64,000 bases of DNA from Bryobacterales bacterium. GTDB lineage: Bacteria > Acidobacteriota > Terriglobia > Bryobacterales > Bryobacteraceae. This document shows positions 1-8,316 of this stretch, one piece after another. The notes under the pieces were generated by a model. That model did no database searches. It was not told where the DNA came from and saw only the letters and a program-made list of their open reading frames with translations. The stretch covers positions 26,845 to 90,844 of the forward strand of contig JADZCM010000002.1 of the NCBI GenBank assembly GCA_020851555.1, written 5' to 3'. The position numbers and the translations under genes were made by a program. How positions within the stretch are numbered: the stretch's first letter is position 1; each line of letters starts with the position of its first letter.

Positions 1-1271
1 GCATAGTGCAGCAGCACGATCAGGTGCAATTCGCAGAGACGGGAGAGCTCGGAAAGGGTCTGGTGCATGAATACCCCGCCTCCGTGCACCGGCGGAAGTA
101 TGGGATAGGGCGACACGAACAACACGCGCAGCTTTTCAGGACGTGGCGGCAGATCCTCGAAACGGTCGCGGAAGTAGCCGCCCAGAGGCCGCCGGAACGC
201 CTCCGTATCGCTCACGGCGGCCAGGTCGCGGGCGCGCAGGCGCGAACGCATCGCTTGAGGCAGCCGGAGAAAGGCCCGCCAAAGCCCCGTCAGACTGCCG
301 CGTTCCGGAGAGTCCCCCAGTACGACGCTGGCCAGCGCGCCGGTGTGCGCGAAAAAGAAATGGGACAGCAGCCGGGGCCATTCGTGGATGTTCTTCCAGC
401 ACCAGAGGATGAAGTTCGTCGCCAGCACGGCGCGGATCTGCTCGTCGGTGAACCTCTTTCCGATCGTGCCGCGATGCTCATGGTAGACCACGCTCTCCGG
501 GTGATACATCACCTTCCAGCCGCGCTTCCACGCCATGTAGCCAAGGTCCGTGTCCTCCAGGTAGAAAGGCGACAGGAGCGGATCGAAGCCTCCCAGCTCG
601 AGGAACTTGCGGCGGTCGTAGGCGGTGGACCCGCCGCCGCCGTAAAAGCACGGGAAAAGGTCCCGGACCCCCTCATCCACACGGTGCCCGACGCGCAGCA
701 TGCCGTCGCGCCACCAGCCGCGGCTCAGGCCGGTTTCTTCCCGGCGCCGGGCGGGATCGGAGAAAAAGATCTGGCAGGATACCGAGAAGACCAGTTCGTC
801 GGTGAAGCCGTCCAGGAGCGGCTGGAGGAACCCCGGCTCCACGCGCATGTCGTTGTTCAGCAGCACAACGACGTCGTTGGCCGCCGCCCGGAAGCCCGCG
901 TTGGAACCTCCGCCGAAGCCGAGGTTGGCGGGAAGCGCCAGGACCTTGACCGAGGGGAAGCGCTCGCGCACCCATGCGGCGGTTCCATCCTCGGACCCGT
1001 TGTCCACCAGGAGGATCTCGTTCCGCGGGTTGCCCGCGAGCGCATCCACCACCGAGGGCAGGTGCTTTTCCAGCAAGTCACGGGCGTTCCAGGTGGGGAT
1101 GACCACCGTTGCCGCGCGCGTGGAAGGGCGCGTCTCCGGCCGGCGCAGCCGCCGCCGGCGCGCCCGCCACAGGAGGTCCGAGAGCGCCAGCCCGAGGCAG
1201 GCCGTGATCACCAGGAACGGGGAGGCGATCAGCAGCGGCAGCGCGCGCGCCAGACGCCCGAGCAAGGCCAT
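1..1271 (-). CDS. GT2-GT4 glycosyltransferase fusion (partial, 3' end beyond window)
   Basis: At least 423 residues; the frame stays open to the window edge. Residues 1-40 hold a hydrophobic anchor. A family-2 glycosyltransferase domain follows (about 50-300): VVIPTWNARDLLEKHLPSVV, the nucleotide-sugar aspartates in LLNNDMRVEPGF, and the acceptor-side motif FYLEDTDLGYMAWKRGW. Near residue 385 a second start-of-domain appears in the same frame, LRVLFVSPYPILPPVHGGG, which resembles the N-terminal Rossmann half of GT4 enzymes, so this is probably a two-domain enzyme. The ATG begins one base after the stop of the upstream methyltransferase, so the two are translationally coupled. Likely role: sugar transfer in surface-polysaccharide or O-antigen assembly at the cytoplasmic membrane. 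The sugar cannot be told. Confidence 0.85.
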   Translation of the reverse strand, partial: MALLGRLARALPLLIASPFLVITACLGLALSDLLWRARRRRLRRPETRPSTRAATVVIPTWNARDLLEKHLPSVVDALAGNPRNEILLVDNGSEDGTAAWVRERFPSVKVLALPANLGFGGGSNAGFRAAANDVVVLLNNDMRVEPGFLQPLLDGFTDELVFSVSCQIFFSDPARRREETGLSRGWWRDGMLRVGHRVDEGVRDLFPCFYGGGGSTAYDRRKFLELGGFDPLLSPFYLEDTDLGYMAWKRGWKVMYHPESVVYHEHRGTIGKRFTDEQIRAVLATNFILWCWKNIHEWPRLLSHFFFAHTGALASVVLGDSPERGSLTGLWRAFLRLPQAMRSRLRARDLAAVSDTEAFRRPLGGYFRDRFEDLPPRPEKLRVLFVSPYPILPPVHGGGVFMHQTLSELSRLCELHLIVLLHY

Positions 1272-1272
1272 G

Positions 1273-2490
1273 CTATTCGCCCCGCAGGCGCGGCCCCACC
1301 CCGAGAGCGCTGCCGAGTTTCATCCACCGGGAACCGCGCAGCAGATTCAGACCGGCTTCCAGTTCGCTCACCCGCCGGTCCAGTTCGAGGGCCCAATTGG
1401 TGCGTTCCAAGAGGGTCTGCTCCGTCTGGTGCAGCACCTCGACGCAGTGAGCCAGTTCCTGGGCTTTCGCCGTGATCTCCTGCTGCAACTTCAGGCCCCA
1501 GGCGGTCTTCTGCTCATTGTCCTGCTCAAGCTCCGCCACCTTGGCTTCATATCCGCGCGCCTGGGATTCCAACTCCGCTTCCAGCCTGCGTATCTGAGTA
1601 CCAGCCTCCAGCAACTCCTCATCGAGCTTTCCGGCCCACCGGTTCTTCTCCTCCAGCTCCGACTTCTGCCGCTCAACCATGTCGATGAGCCGGCCCCGCT
1701 GGTTCTCCAGTTCCTGAATGGAGCCTTTGCAGGCCTCGATTTCCCGATCCAGCTTCCCGATATGTTGCTCGCGCTCGCGGAGCAGGTTCGCAGCCTTCGG
1801 CATGAACACGAAGGTCGGCGCGCCGGTCTGCGGCGCGGCGGCGCAAACCGCCACGAAGAAATGGGCGTCCTCGGGACGGCCCCCGCCGCTCTCCACACGC
1901 GCCTCCGCCGCGGAGAAGGACTTCGCGGGCTGGAACACGACGGCTTCGGAATGGTTCTGAAGGAACAGCGAGACGTGCGGGAACACGGCGCGCAGTTCGT
2001 CCCTGAACTCCTGGTAGGTGAACTCGTGATGATGGTACGGGTTGGTCCCGCCGGCGCCGCGGGACTCCGCGTAGTAGTCCCGGTTGGGGGTGGAGACGAC
2101 GCACTGGCCCGACGGCGTGAGCACCCGCCGGGCCTCCTGGAGAAACGTCCGCCAGCCCGTCAGGTGCTCGATGACCTCGAAGGCTACCACCAGGTCAAAG
2201 CACGCGTCCGGGAACGGCAGCGCCTCGCAGGAGGCCGCCAGAAACTGCGCATTCGGGCCCGCGTAGTGCTCCGCCGCATAACTCACGGCTTCCAAGGAGA
2301 TGTCCGCGCCGGTCACCCGGAGCGCGCTGCGCGCCAGCTCCGCGCAACCGTAGCCAGTCCCGCAGCCCGCGTCGAGCACGCGCTTCCGGCGCGACAGGCG
2401 CGCGGCAAAAGCGTACCGGGCGAAGTGCTCGTTCCACAGATCGGTGTCTATCCGGCCGGGAACCACCCGCTCGCCGGTGAACTCAGCCAA
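1273..2490 (-). CDS. SAM-dependent methyltransferase with C-terminal coiled coil
   Basis: 405 residues. The N-terminal half is a class I SAM methyltransferase: motif I is VLDAGCGTGYG (about 38-48), followed by the acidic residue of GADIS, and VVAFEVIEHL as motif IV. Residues about 230-385 are rich in Leu, Glu, Gln and Arg with heptad spacing (repeated LERxNxWAxxL-like units) and look like a long coiled coil. This architecture recurs in O-antigen chain-length or terminator enzymes of the WbdD type, where a methyltransferase caps the chain and a coiled coil measures length; that parallel is inference. The start overlaps the end of the Wzt-like ATPase gene by 8 bp and the stop abuts the glycosyltransferase gene, so the three form an operon. 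Confidence 0.85.
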   Translation of the reverse strand: MAEFTGERVVPGRIDTDLWNEHFARYAFAARLSRRKRVLDAGCGTGYGCAELARSALRVTGADISLEAVSYAAEHYAGPNAQFLAASCEALPFPDACFDLVVAFEVIEHLTGWRTFLQEARRVLTPSGQCVVSTPNRDYYAESRGAGGTNPYHHHEFTYQEFRDELRAVFPHVSLFLQNHSEAVVFQPAKSFSAAEARVESGGGRPEDAHFFVAVCAAAPQTGAPTFVFMPKAANLLREREQHIGKLDREIEACKGSIQELENQRGRLIDMVERQKSELEEKNRWAGKLDEELLEAGTQIRRLEAELESQARGYEAKVAELEQDNEQKTAWGLKLQQEITAKAQELAHCVEVLHQTEQTLLERTNWALELDRRVSELEAGLNLLRGSRWMKLGSALGVGPRLRGE

Positions 2491-3799
2491 GGGTCGTCTC
2501 CGTTTCGCGCACCCCTCCGCTGAGCCTTCCGTTAAGCTGCATGCGGCACGGCAAGTGCATGTAGCCGTACACGGGCCCGTCTCCGTGGCCCGCCTGCACG
2601 ATGATCGCGTTGTCGATCCAGTCGCAGATCTTGTAGCCGGCGAGGGTCCCGTCGGCGATCGCCGGCGAGAAAGAGAACGAACCGGGATAGAGCTCGGGCA
2701 GATCCAGGTGGAAATCCACCGTGTATACGTCGCCGGCGTTCATGGGGGGGAGATCGGAGCCCAGCCGGGCCGTGTTGGTCCCGGAGAAATCGATGCCCAG
2801 GTGGTTGCGCAGCATGAAGCCGACGATCGGGAGCCCGATCTCCTCCACGGCGCGCACGCTGATCCTGACCACCACCGTCGAGCGGGGCTCCAGGAGCTCC
2901 AGCGGCCGGCCCTGAGTGTCGAGCACGGCGATGCCGAGCACTTCCGCGCGCCCGTCGCCGTGCCGGTGATCGATGTTGGGAATCCGCTCCACCACCTCCG
3001 GCGGACGGGACCGCCCGGCGGCTGCGCGCGGGGGCGGCTGCCTGGCCTGCAACGTCAAATACCGCGAGTCCTTCTCCACCATGGCGGCGAGATACTTGGA
3101 GACGACCAGGTCGGTGTCGCCAATCTCGCGCAACGCACCCTGATCCAGCCACAAGGTTCTGTCGCCAATGGCCTTCACGTCCCCGATGGCGTGCGAAACA
3201 AACAGGATGGTGATTCCGCCCGCCCTGAGTTCGTGCACCTTGCGCATGCAGCGCTGCCGGAAGTACAGATCGCCCACCGCCAGCGCCTCGGCCACGATCA
3301 GGATCTCCGGGTCGAGATGAATCGCCACCGCGAACGCCAGCCGGACGACCATCCCGCTGGAATAAGTCTTGACCGGTTGATCTATGAAGTCTCCGATCTC
3401 GGCGAAATCGCTGATCTGTTTGTACCGGGCGTCGATCTCCCGGGAGGAGAGCCCCAGGATCGCGCCGTTGAGATAGACATTGTCCCGGCCGCTGAATTCA
3501 GGATTGAAACCGGAACCCAACTCCAGCAGGGCGGACACCCTGCCGTTGACCTTCACTGAACCCTGGGTGGGAGTCAGGATGCCGGCCACCATCTGGAGCA
3601 GGGTGCTCTTTCCCGCGCCATTCTCGCCGATAATGCAGAAGGTCTCACCGCGCCTGACCGAGAACGTGAGATCCTTCAGCGCCCAGAAGTCCTTGTGGCG
3701 CTTGATCCGGTTCAGCGTCACCAGTTCCGCGAGACGGTCCCCCGGCGAGGCGTAGATGGGATAGCTCTTCGAGACTGCCTGAAACTCAACTGAATGCAC
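2483..3799 (-). CDS. wzt: Wzt-type polysaccharide ABC exporter, ATP-binding subunit
   Basis: 438 residues from the GTG at 3799, where homology begins (VHSVEFQAVSKSYP). A longer reading to 4027 adds 76 residues of low-complexity sequence that I reject. Walker A is GENGAGKST, the signature is YSSGMVVRLAF, and the H-loop histidine is in LFVSHAIGD. The Walker B region reads ILIVAEALAVGD: the usual Asp before the catalytic Glu is Ala (codon GCC instead of GAC). Residues about 290-430 form the Wzt C-terminal beta-sandwich that binds the end of the exported glycan (for example VVVRISVRA and GFMLRNHLGIDFSGTN). Such ATPases work with a Wzm permease at the inner membrane; none is next to it here. A weak purine-rich stretch precedes the GTG. 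Confidence 0.88.
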   Translation of the reverse strand: MHSVEFQAVSKSYPIYASPGDRLAELVTLNRIKRHKDFWALKDLTFSVRRGETFCIIGENGAGKSTLLQMVAGILTPTQGSVKVNGRVSALLELGSGFNPEFSGRDNVYLNGAILGLSSREIDARYKQISDFAEIGDFIDQPVKTYSSGMVVRLAFAVAIHLDPEILIVAEALAVGDLYFRQRCMRKVHELRAGGITILFVSHAIGDVKAIGDRTLWLDQGALREIGDTDLVVSKYLAAMVEKDSRYLTLQARQPPPRAAAGRSRPPEVVERIPNIDHRHGDGRAEVLGIAVLDTQGRPLELLEPRSTVVVRISVRAVEEIGLPIVGFMLRNHLGIDFSGTNTARLGSDLPPMNAGDVYTVDFHLDLPELYPGSFSFSPAIADGTLAGYKICDWIDNAIIVQAGHGDGPVYGYMHLPCRMQLNGRLSGGVRETETTLG

Positions 3800-4287
3800 G
3801 CGCGCCTGCTGCTTGTTGGAGTTAGGACACTTCGAATCTACTGAAGGACATGGGATGCTGTCAATTACAGACGCGGCGGACGGAGGAATCAGGCAGGGCG
3901 GCCGCCGTCTCTTCACCGAGTCCCGGCTCTCCGGCGGCCACACACTACGTACCCCCGGAACGCCCGGACACCCCAGCCGGATCAGCCGTACTCGCGGTGC
4001 AGAATCCGCAGCGCCTGCTGCCCGCAAAGGGCAAGTCCCTGGCGCGTCAGGCCTCCAGCCGGCCGATGAAGGAAGCCGGTAGCCGCCCCCGAATGTGGAC
4101 GTTCTCTATTTAGACTTCCTCCTTAATTGTGAACGTGGCCCCGATAACCGGCGGGCGCCACATCGTCCCCCTGCCTGGGGCAGAGGGTGGAAACCGCTGT
4201 TTCCATCTACACTATGCCCCCGCGCGGATCGAAAGTCAATACCGGATTTGCAGGAGGCCCGGCGCCGGCTTTCCCGCCGGGTTCGGG
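3800..4287. other. Gene-poor interval upstream of wzt
   Basis: About 490 bases without a convincing gene. On the minus strand a perfect Shine-Dalgarno heptamer AAGGAGG (4124-4118) stands 8 bases before an ATA codon at 4109. Reading on from that ATA gives a 20-codon frame beginning ENVHIRGRL. No ATG, GTG or TTG is in place there, so this is either a decayed gene start or the leader of the wzt transcript. The slot is where a wzm permease gene would be expected, and none is seen. No tRNA or clear terminator is visible. Confidence 0.4.
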
Positions 4288-5553
4288 CTAAGCGCGCGAC
4301 GGGACGATCCGGGCCAGGTCGCGCCAGCGGGTCTCCGGCAGCGTCCACACCCAGGAGGCCGTGGCCAAGGCCAGGACCAGGGGAACGCCCAGGCCGCCCC
4401 GCACTCCCTGAAGGCCCACGAAGAAGCTGACCACCATGGGCGCGAAGAACTGCACGCCGCGAGCGCAATTGTAGCTCGTGCCCATGGCGAAGTTGCGCAC
4501 ATGCGTCGGGAACAACTCGGCCAGCAGCGCCCCGAACCCCGCCGTGCATCCCGAGCCGACCCCCATGGCGAACATCACCGTCCAGAACCGCGCCGGCTGG
4601 AGCAGCAGCCACTCCCAATGGAACGCCAGTCCGTAGAGCGCGGCGGCCGTCAAGAGCGAGTAGAGGGTGTAGGCTTGCCGCCGGCCGTACCGGTCCGCCG
4701 CGAAGCCGAACACCAGCATCCCAAGCAACTGGCCCGACTGCGCCGTCAGGATCCAGATAGCGGAGCGTCCCACGGGCTGATGAAACTGCTGTTGCAGGAA
4801 GCGCGGAAGCCAGACATAACACGACCAGTAGGTTCCCAGCTTAAACACTCCCAGCAGCCATCCCTTTGCCAGCGGAGCGGCAAAGCCGTTGCGCCACAGC
4901 CACACCAGGGCGGCCAGGGGCGACAACCGCTCCTCCTTCTGCCGGTTCCACAGGGTGGACTCGGGCAAGTGCCGCCTCGCCACAAACGCCAGCACCGCCG
5001 TCGCGGACGAAACCAGAAATACCCAGCGCCAGCCGATCAGCGGCGTCACCAGCAGCCCCATCACCGCGGCCAGCCCGACTCCCAGCGGCTCACCGGCCTG
5101 AAGGAACGCCGCGGCGCGTCCGCGCATGTGACCCGGAGACGCCTCCTGCACCAGGGCGTGCCCCACGGCCCACTCGCCGCCCACCCCGAGTCCCGTCAGC
5201 AGCCGGAACACCAGCAGGCTTTTGGGCCCCACCGAGAATGCGCAGAGCGCCGTGCCCAGCGAGTACAGGCCGATGGTCCAGCTCATCACGGTCTTGCGGC
5301 CGTAACGATCCGACAGGTAGCCGAACAGGATGCCACCGATCCCCGAGGCGCCGAGCGCCACGCCCAAGAGCACCGCTTCCTGCGCCTGGTTCAGTCTCAG
5401 ATCGTGTCCCACCGGGATCAGCAGGAAGGAGAACAGCATCAGGTCGTAAAAATCGAAGGTCCAGCCCAGGAAGGAGATCAGCCAGACACGAAAGGGAAAG
5501 CGCGCGGCCGAGGCATCAATTGGGCCGGCCGCACCGGCCGAGGGATCCATCAC
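4288..5553 (-). CDS. MFS transporter (AAHS/MHS-like)
   Basis: 421 residues with about 12 hydrophobic segments. The loop between helices 2 and 3 carries the MFS signature (GYLSDRYGRKTV), repeated in the second half (GFAADRYGRRQA), as expected of the duplicated fold. WTFDFYDLMLFS near residue 35 puts the conserved acidic residue of proton-linked organic-acid or sugar symporters in helix 1, and GLGVGGEWAVG matches helix 4 of aromatic-acid/H+ and metabolite/H+ symporters. The substrate is not predictable. It stands alone: yggX lies 179 bp upstream on the same strand, and the wzt operon begins about 490 bp downstream. Either of two adjacent ATG codons could be the start. Confidence 0.85.
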   Translation of the reverse strand: MMDPSAGAAGPIDASAARFPFRVWLISFLGWTFDFYDLMLFSFLLIPVGHDLRLNQAQEAVLLGVALGASGIGGILFGYLSDRYGRKTVMSWTIGLYSLGTALCAFSVGPKSLLVFRLLTGLGVGGEWAVGHALVQEASPGHMRGRAAAFLQAGEPLGVGLAAVMGLLVTPLIGWRWVFLVSSATAVLAFVARRHLPESTLWNRQKEERLSPLAALVWLWRNGFAAPLAKGWLLGVFKLGTYWSCYVWLPRFLQQQFHQPVGRSAIWILTAQSGQLLGMLVFGFAADRYGRRQAYTLYSLLTAAALYGLAFHWEWLLLQPARFWTVMFAMGVGSGCTAGFGALLAELFPTHVRNFAMGTSYNCARGVQFFAPMVVSFFVGLQGVRGGLGVPLVLALATASWVWTLPETRWRDLARIVPSRA

Positions 5554-5732
5554 CGCGAAATCATACCACGGTGGCGATTCCCGCCCGCCGACTGCGGAGA
5601 CGCCCGGTGTGACGCGCGCTCTCCCCGCGCCGGCCGGAAAGCCGGTTCAGCACGGACTCGAGTCAGCGCTCGCGCCGCACGGCGCCGGGTTGAAGGCTCG
5701 CCGGCATCCGCCGCCGGCGGAAAGGGGCCCGC

Positions 5733-6044
5733 CTAATGTCCACCCTGCGGCGGAACAAAGTCGGGTGGCAACGAGGAGCCTTCGCCGAAAAAGTACTCCT
5801 CCATCTGCTTCAGCAGAAACTCCTGGTGCTCCCGCTTGCCGAGGTTGAGGCGGTACTCGTTCATGATCATCTTCATCTGATCGACCCACATCTGCCACGC
5901 CCGCTTGGAGACATGGTCGAAGATGCGCTGGCCCAGAGGATGGTTGTCGAAGGGGCGCTCTTCCAGTCCTTCCATCTCCCTCTGAAACTTCACGCAGAAC
6001 ACTTTCCTCGGACCGGCCGGCTGCTGCTGGGAACTGTCGCTCAT
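5733..6044 (-). CDS. yggX: Fe(2+)-trafficking / oxidative-damage protection protein YggX
   Basis: 103 residues, near the usual 90. The family core is recognisable: KVFCVKFQREMEGLEERPF with the single conserved Cys (residue 17), then LGQRIFDHVSKRAW and MNEYRLNLGKREHQEFLLKQMEEYFFGEG. YggX proteins are cytosolic, protect iron-sulfur enzymes from oxidants and are thought to hand on ferrous iron. The first twelve residues are a Gln-rich extension. The gene stands by itself between the MFS gene and the small conserved gene at 6141-6401, all on the minus strand but with gaps of about 100-180 bp. Confidence 0.92.
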   Translation of the reverse strand: MSDSSQQQPAGPRKVFCVKFQREMEGLEERPFDNHPLGQRIFDHVSKRAWQMWVDQMKMIMNEYRLNLGKREHQEFLLKQMEEYFFGEGSSLPPDFVPPQGGH

Positions 6045-6140
6045 ACTCTACGCCACACTCCGTGTTGTGTCTTTTCGCAGCTTATAGAACCAGGATAGCG
6101 CACGCCTGAACGCCGGCAACAGCCCGCACCGGCGGGCGGT

Positions 6141-6401
6141 TCAAGGCTTGCGTCCGAGGAATTCGGATAGCTTCATGGGCGGGGTAACGCCACGCGCAAG
6201 CTGGCGCTGCACGGCCTTCTGGTAACGGCGGAGAACACCTTCCCGGGACGACTCCCTCAGGTTGCAGCTCTCGATGTCGAGGAGCAGTTCCACCTCCCAC
6301 GGCCGGAAGGTGTTGCGGTTGATCTGCCCTCTCAGCAACTCGCGCAGCAGCCGGTTGAACTGGACTAACGTCTCCTCTGGGTCCGTAGGGGCTTCAGTCA
6401 T
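6141..6401 (-). CDS. Small conserved hypothetical protein
   Basis: 86 residues from the ATG at 6401 (MTEAPTDPEETL). The frame is open further upstream into the 3' end of purA, but that extension (to 6560) is Arg/Pro-rich and looks non-coding. The protein is mostly helical and charged, with segments such as FRPWEVELLLDIESC and LRRYQKAVQRQLARG, and ends in LSEFLGRKP. No enzyme motif, signal peptide or membrane segment is visible. It follows purA on the same strand with a 52-bp gap and may be co-transcribed. I do not recognise the family beyond an impression that similar short proteins occur in acidobacterial genomes. Confidence 0.7.
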   Translation of the reverse strand: MTEAPTDPEETLVQFNRLLRELLRGQINRNTFRPWEVELLLDIESCNLRESSREGVLRRYQKAVQRQLARGVTPPMKLSEFLGRKP

Positions 6402-6453
6402 GATGAACGAGCCTGCCAACAGGTCAATATTCTGCCGCCGGATCCCACGCCGG

Positions 6454-7761
6454 TCACCTCGCCAGCAGGGCAGCCAGCCGGGAGCCCGGCCGCAGAATGG
6501 TCTGGTCCCGCCTGGGTCCGGTCGAAATGCAGCCGATCTCCACTCCCACCTTCTCCTCAAGAAATTCCAGGTACTTGCGCGCCAGTCCGGGAAGGTCCTC
6601 GTACCGCGTGATTCCGGCGGTGGAGGCGCGCCAGCCCGGGCAGCGCGTGTAGACCGGCTCGATGGCCGCCAGTTGCCGGGATGTCGCGGGCATGTCCAAG
6701 GTCTCCCGGCCTCCCAGGCGATAGGCCACGGCCACTGGTATCTCCTCCACGGTATCCAGCACGTCCAGTTTAGTCAACGCCAGGCTGTCGAAGCCGTTCA
6801 GCATGGATGTATACCGGAGCAGCGGAACGTCGAACCAGCCACAGCGCCGGGGCCGGCCCGTCACGGCGCCGTACTCGTTCCCCAGCCTGCGCAGGTCCTC
6901 CCCGCAGGCGTCCCGTGCCTCGGTGGGGAACGGCCCCTCGCCCACTCTGGTCACGTACGCCTTGGACACCCCGATAACCCCTCCGATGCGGCTGGGCGGC
7001 ACGCCCGTGCCGGTCGAGACGCCCCCGGCCGTGGCGCTGGACGAAGTCACGAAGGGGTAGGTGCCGTGGTCAACGTCCAGCATGGTCCCCTGAGCGCCTT
7101 CGAAGAGCACCCGCTTGCCCGCCGCGATAGCCCCGTTCAACAGCGCCGCCGTATCGCAGACCATGGGGCGCACGCGTTCCGCCAGCGCCAGGTATTCCTC
7201 CCGTATCGCCGCGAAATCGAACCAGCCCTCGATCTGGAAGGCCCGGGCCAGAATCTGCTTGTCCTCCGCGAAGGGCTCGTACAGGGCCGCGAAGCTCGCG
7301 TCCTCCAGCAAGTCGGCGAAGCGCATGCCCCGCCGCCCCACCTTGTCCTCGTAGCAGGGCCCGATGCCGCGGGACGTCGTCCCGATGGCCACACGGTCCT
7401 TGCGGCCCTCGGAGATCTTCTCCACCAGCCGGTGGAAGGGGAAGATCACGTGAGCGCGGCTGCTGATGGCGAGTTGGTTCCGCACGTCCACGCCGAGCGA
7501 CTCCAGGGCTTCCATCTCTTCCATGAGCGCCTTGAGATCCACCACCAGCCCGTTGCCGATGACCGCCTTCACGCCCGGGCGCAGAATCCCCGACGGGATC
7601 AGCTTGAGAATGAACGTCTTATCGCCGATCCGAACGGTGTGGCCCGCGTTGTGTCCGCCCTGGTAGCGCGCGACTATGTCGAACGTCTCGCTGAACAGGT
7701 CGACGATCTTCCCTTTGCCCTCGTCGCCCCACTGCGCGCCCAGAACCGTTAGATTGCTCAT
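6454..7761 (-). CDS. purA: Adenylosuccinate synthase
   Basis: 435 residues, the standard length. It catalyses the GTP-dependent joining of IMP and aspartate, first of two steps from IMP to AMP. All motifs are present: the GTP loop GAQWGDEGKGK at the N-terminus with catalytic Asp, the IMP-loop region GTTSRGIGPCYEDKVGRRG, GAQGTMLDVDHGTYPFV, and the switch segment GVSKAYVTRVGEGPFPTE. I chose the ATG at 7761 because GGGAAG lies about 9 bases upstream and homologues begin MSNLxVLG; an ATG at 7785 would add eight residues. The gene is divergent from the hypothetical gene at 7818 (56 bp apart). Confidence 0.97.
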   Translation of the reverse strand: MSNLTVLGAQWGDEGKGKIVDLFSETFDIVARYQGGHNAGHTVRIGDKTFILKLIPSGILRPGVKAVIGNGLVVDLKALMEEMEALESLGVDVRNQLAISSRAHVIFPFHRLVEKISEGRKDRVAIGTTSRGIGPCYEDKVGRRGMRFADLLEDASFAALYEPFAEDKQILARAFQIEGWFDFAAIREEYLALAERVRPMVCDTAALLNGAIAAGKRVLFEGAQGTMLDVDHGTYPFVTSSSATAGGVSTGTGVPPSRIGGVIGVSKAYVTRVGEGPFPTEARDACGEDLRRLGNEYGAVTGRPRRCGWFDVPLLRYTSMLNGFDSLALTKLDVLDTVEEIPVAVAYRLGGRETLDMPATSRQLAAIEPVYTRCPGWRASTAGITRYEDLPGLARKYLEFLEEKVGVEIGCISTGPRRDQTILRPGSRLAALLAR

Positions 7762-7817
7762 GGACTGCTTCCCAAACCCACTCATTGTAGCGCACGCGGT
7801 GTGTTACCCTGGCTTCG

Positions 7818-8303
7818 ATGCTGCTCTCCGAAGCCTTCCTGAGCGTTTCCACCGACGATTTCAGTTCCCTGGTACGAGGCATCTCGATCGGGAAGTTGAA
7901 GACTTACCAGATGTACGAGACGCTCAAGACGCGCGCGCACCTTGCCCGGCTCAACACGGAGGGGCTGCGCAAAGCCATCCCCCGTTTACGGGCCCGCCTG
8001 GAGGACAAGGACGAGGACCTGGCGAAGGACCTGGCCCAGGCCATGCTCCTGAATCACATGGACCTGGTGCTGGCCGTGCTCGGGTTTCTGGGAATCCCCC
8101 ACGAGAACGGCTTCTTCGCCAAGGGCCTGGACGCCTCGCAATGGCTTACTTCGGGCTGGCAGGAGAGAGTTCACGCCGAATTCCACGGCAAGTTCCCGGA
8201 GCCGGCTCTCCTCCTGTACATCAACCATCTGGCGTGGGAGTTGGACAAGACCGCGAGCCTGTTCCAGCCGGGCGGAACCGCCCCGGCCCCTCCGGCCGCC
8301 TGA
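7818..8303 (+). CDS. Conserved hypothetical protein
   Basis: 161 residues, mostly helical, no signal peptide. The N-terminal half is rich in Leu and charged residues (LKTYQMYETLKTRAHLARLN, then AIPRLRARLEDKDEDLAKDL); the middle holds GFLGIPHENGFFAKGLD, and the C-terminus is an Ala/Pro tail. No catalytic motif is apparent. The GC-rich third codon positions match its neighbours, so it looks like a real gene. It is transcribed away from purA, and its 3' end lies 13 bp from the convergent end of sixA. Function unknown. Confidence 0.72.
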   Translation: MLLSEAFLSVSTDDFSSLVRGISIGKLKTYQMYETLKTRAHLARLNTEGLRKAIPRLRARLEDKDEDLAKDLAQAMLLNHMDLVLAVLGFLGIPHENGFFAKGLDASQWLTSGWQERVHAEFHGKFPEPALLLYINHLAWELDKTASLFQPGGTAPAPPAA

Positions 8304-8316
8304 CGCCGGCGGCGGC

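Noticed and set aside
3800..4027. 76-residue N-terminal extension of the Wzt-like ATPase
   Set aside because: Composition is Pro/Arg/Ser-rich with no similarity to ABC ATPases; family homology starts at the GTG at 3799.
1273..4110. A complete Wzm/Wzt exporter locus
   Set aside because: No multi-helix permease frame exists on either strand around wzt.
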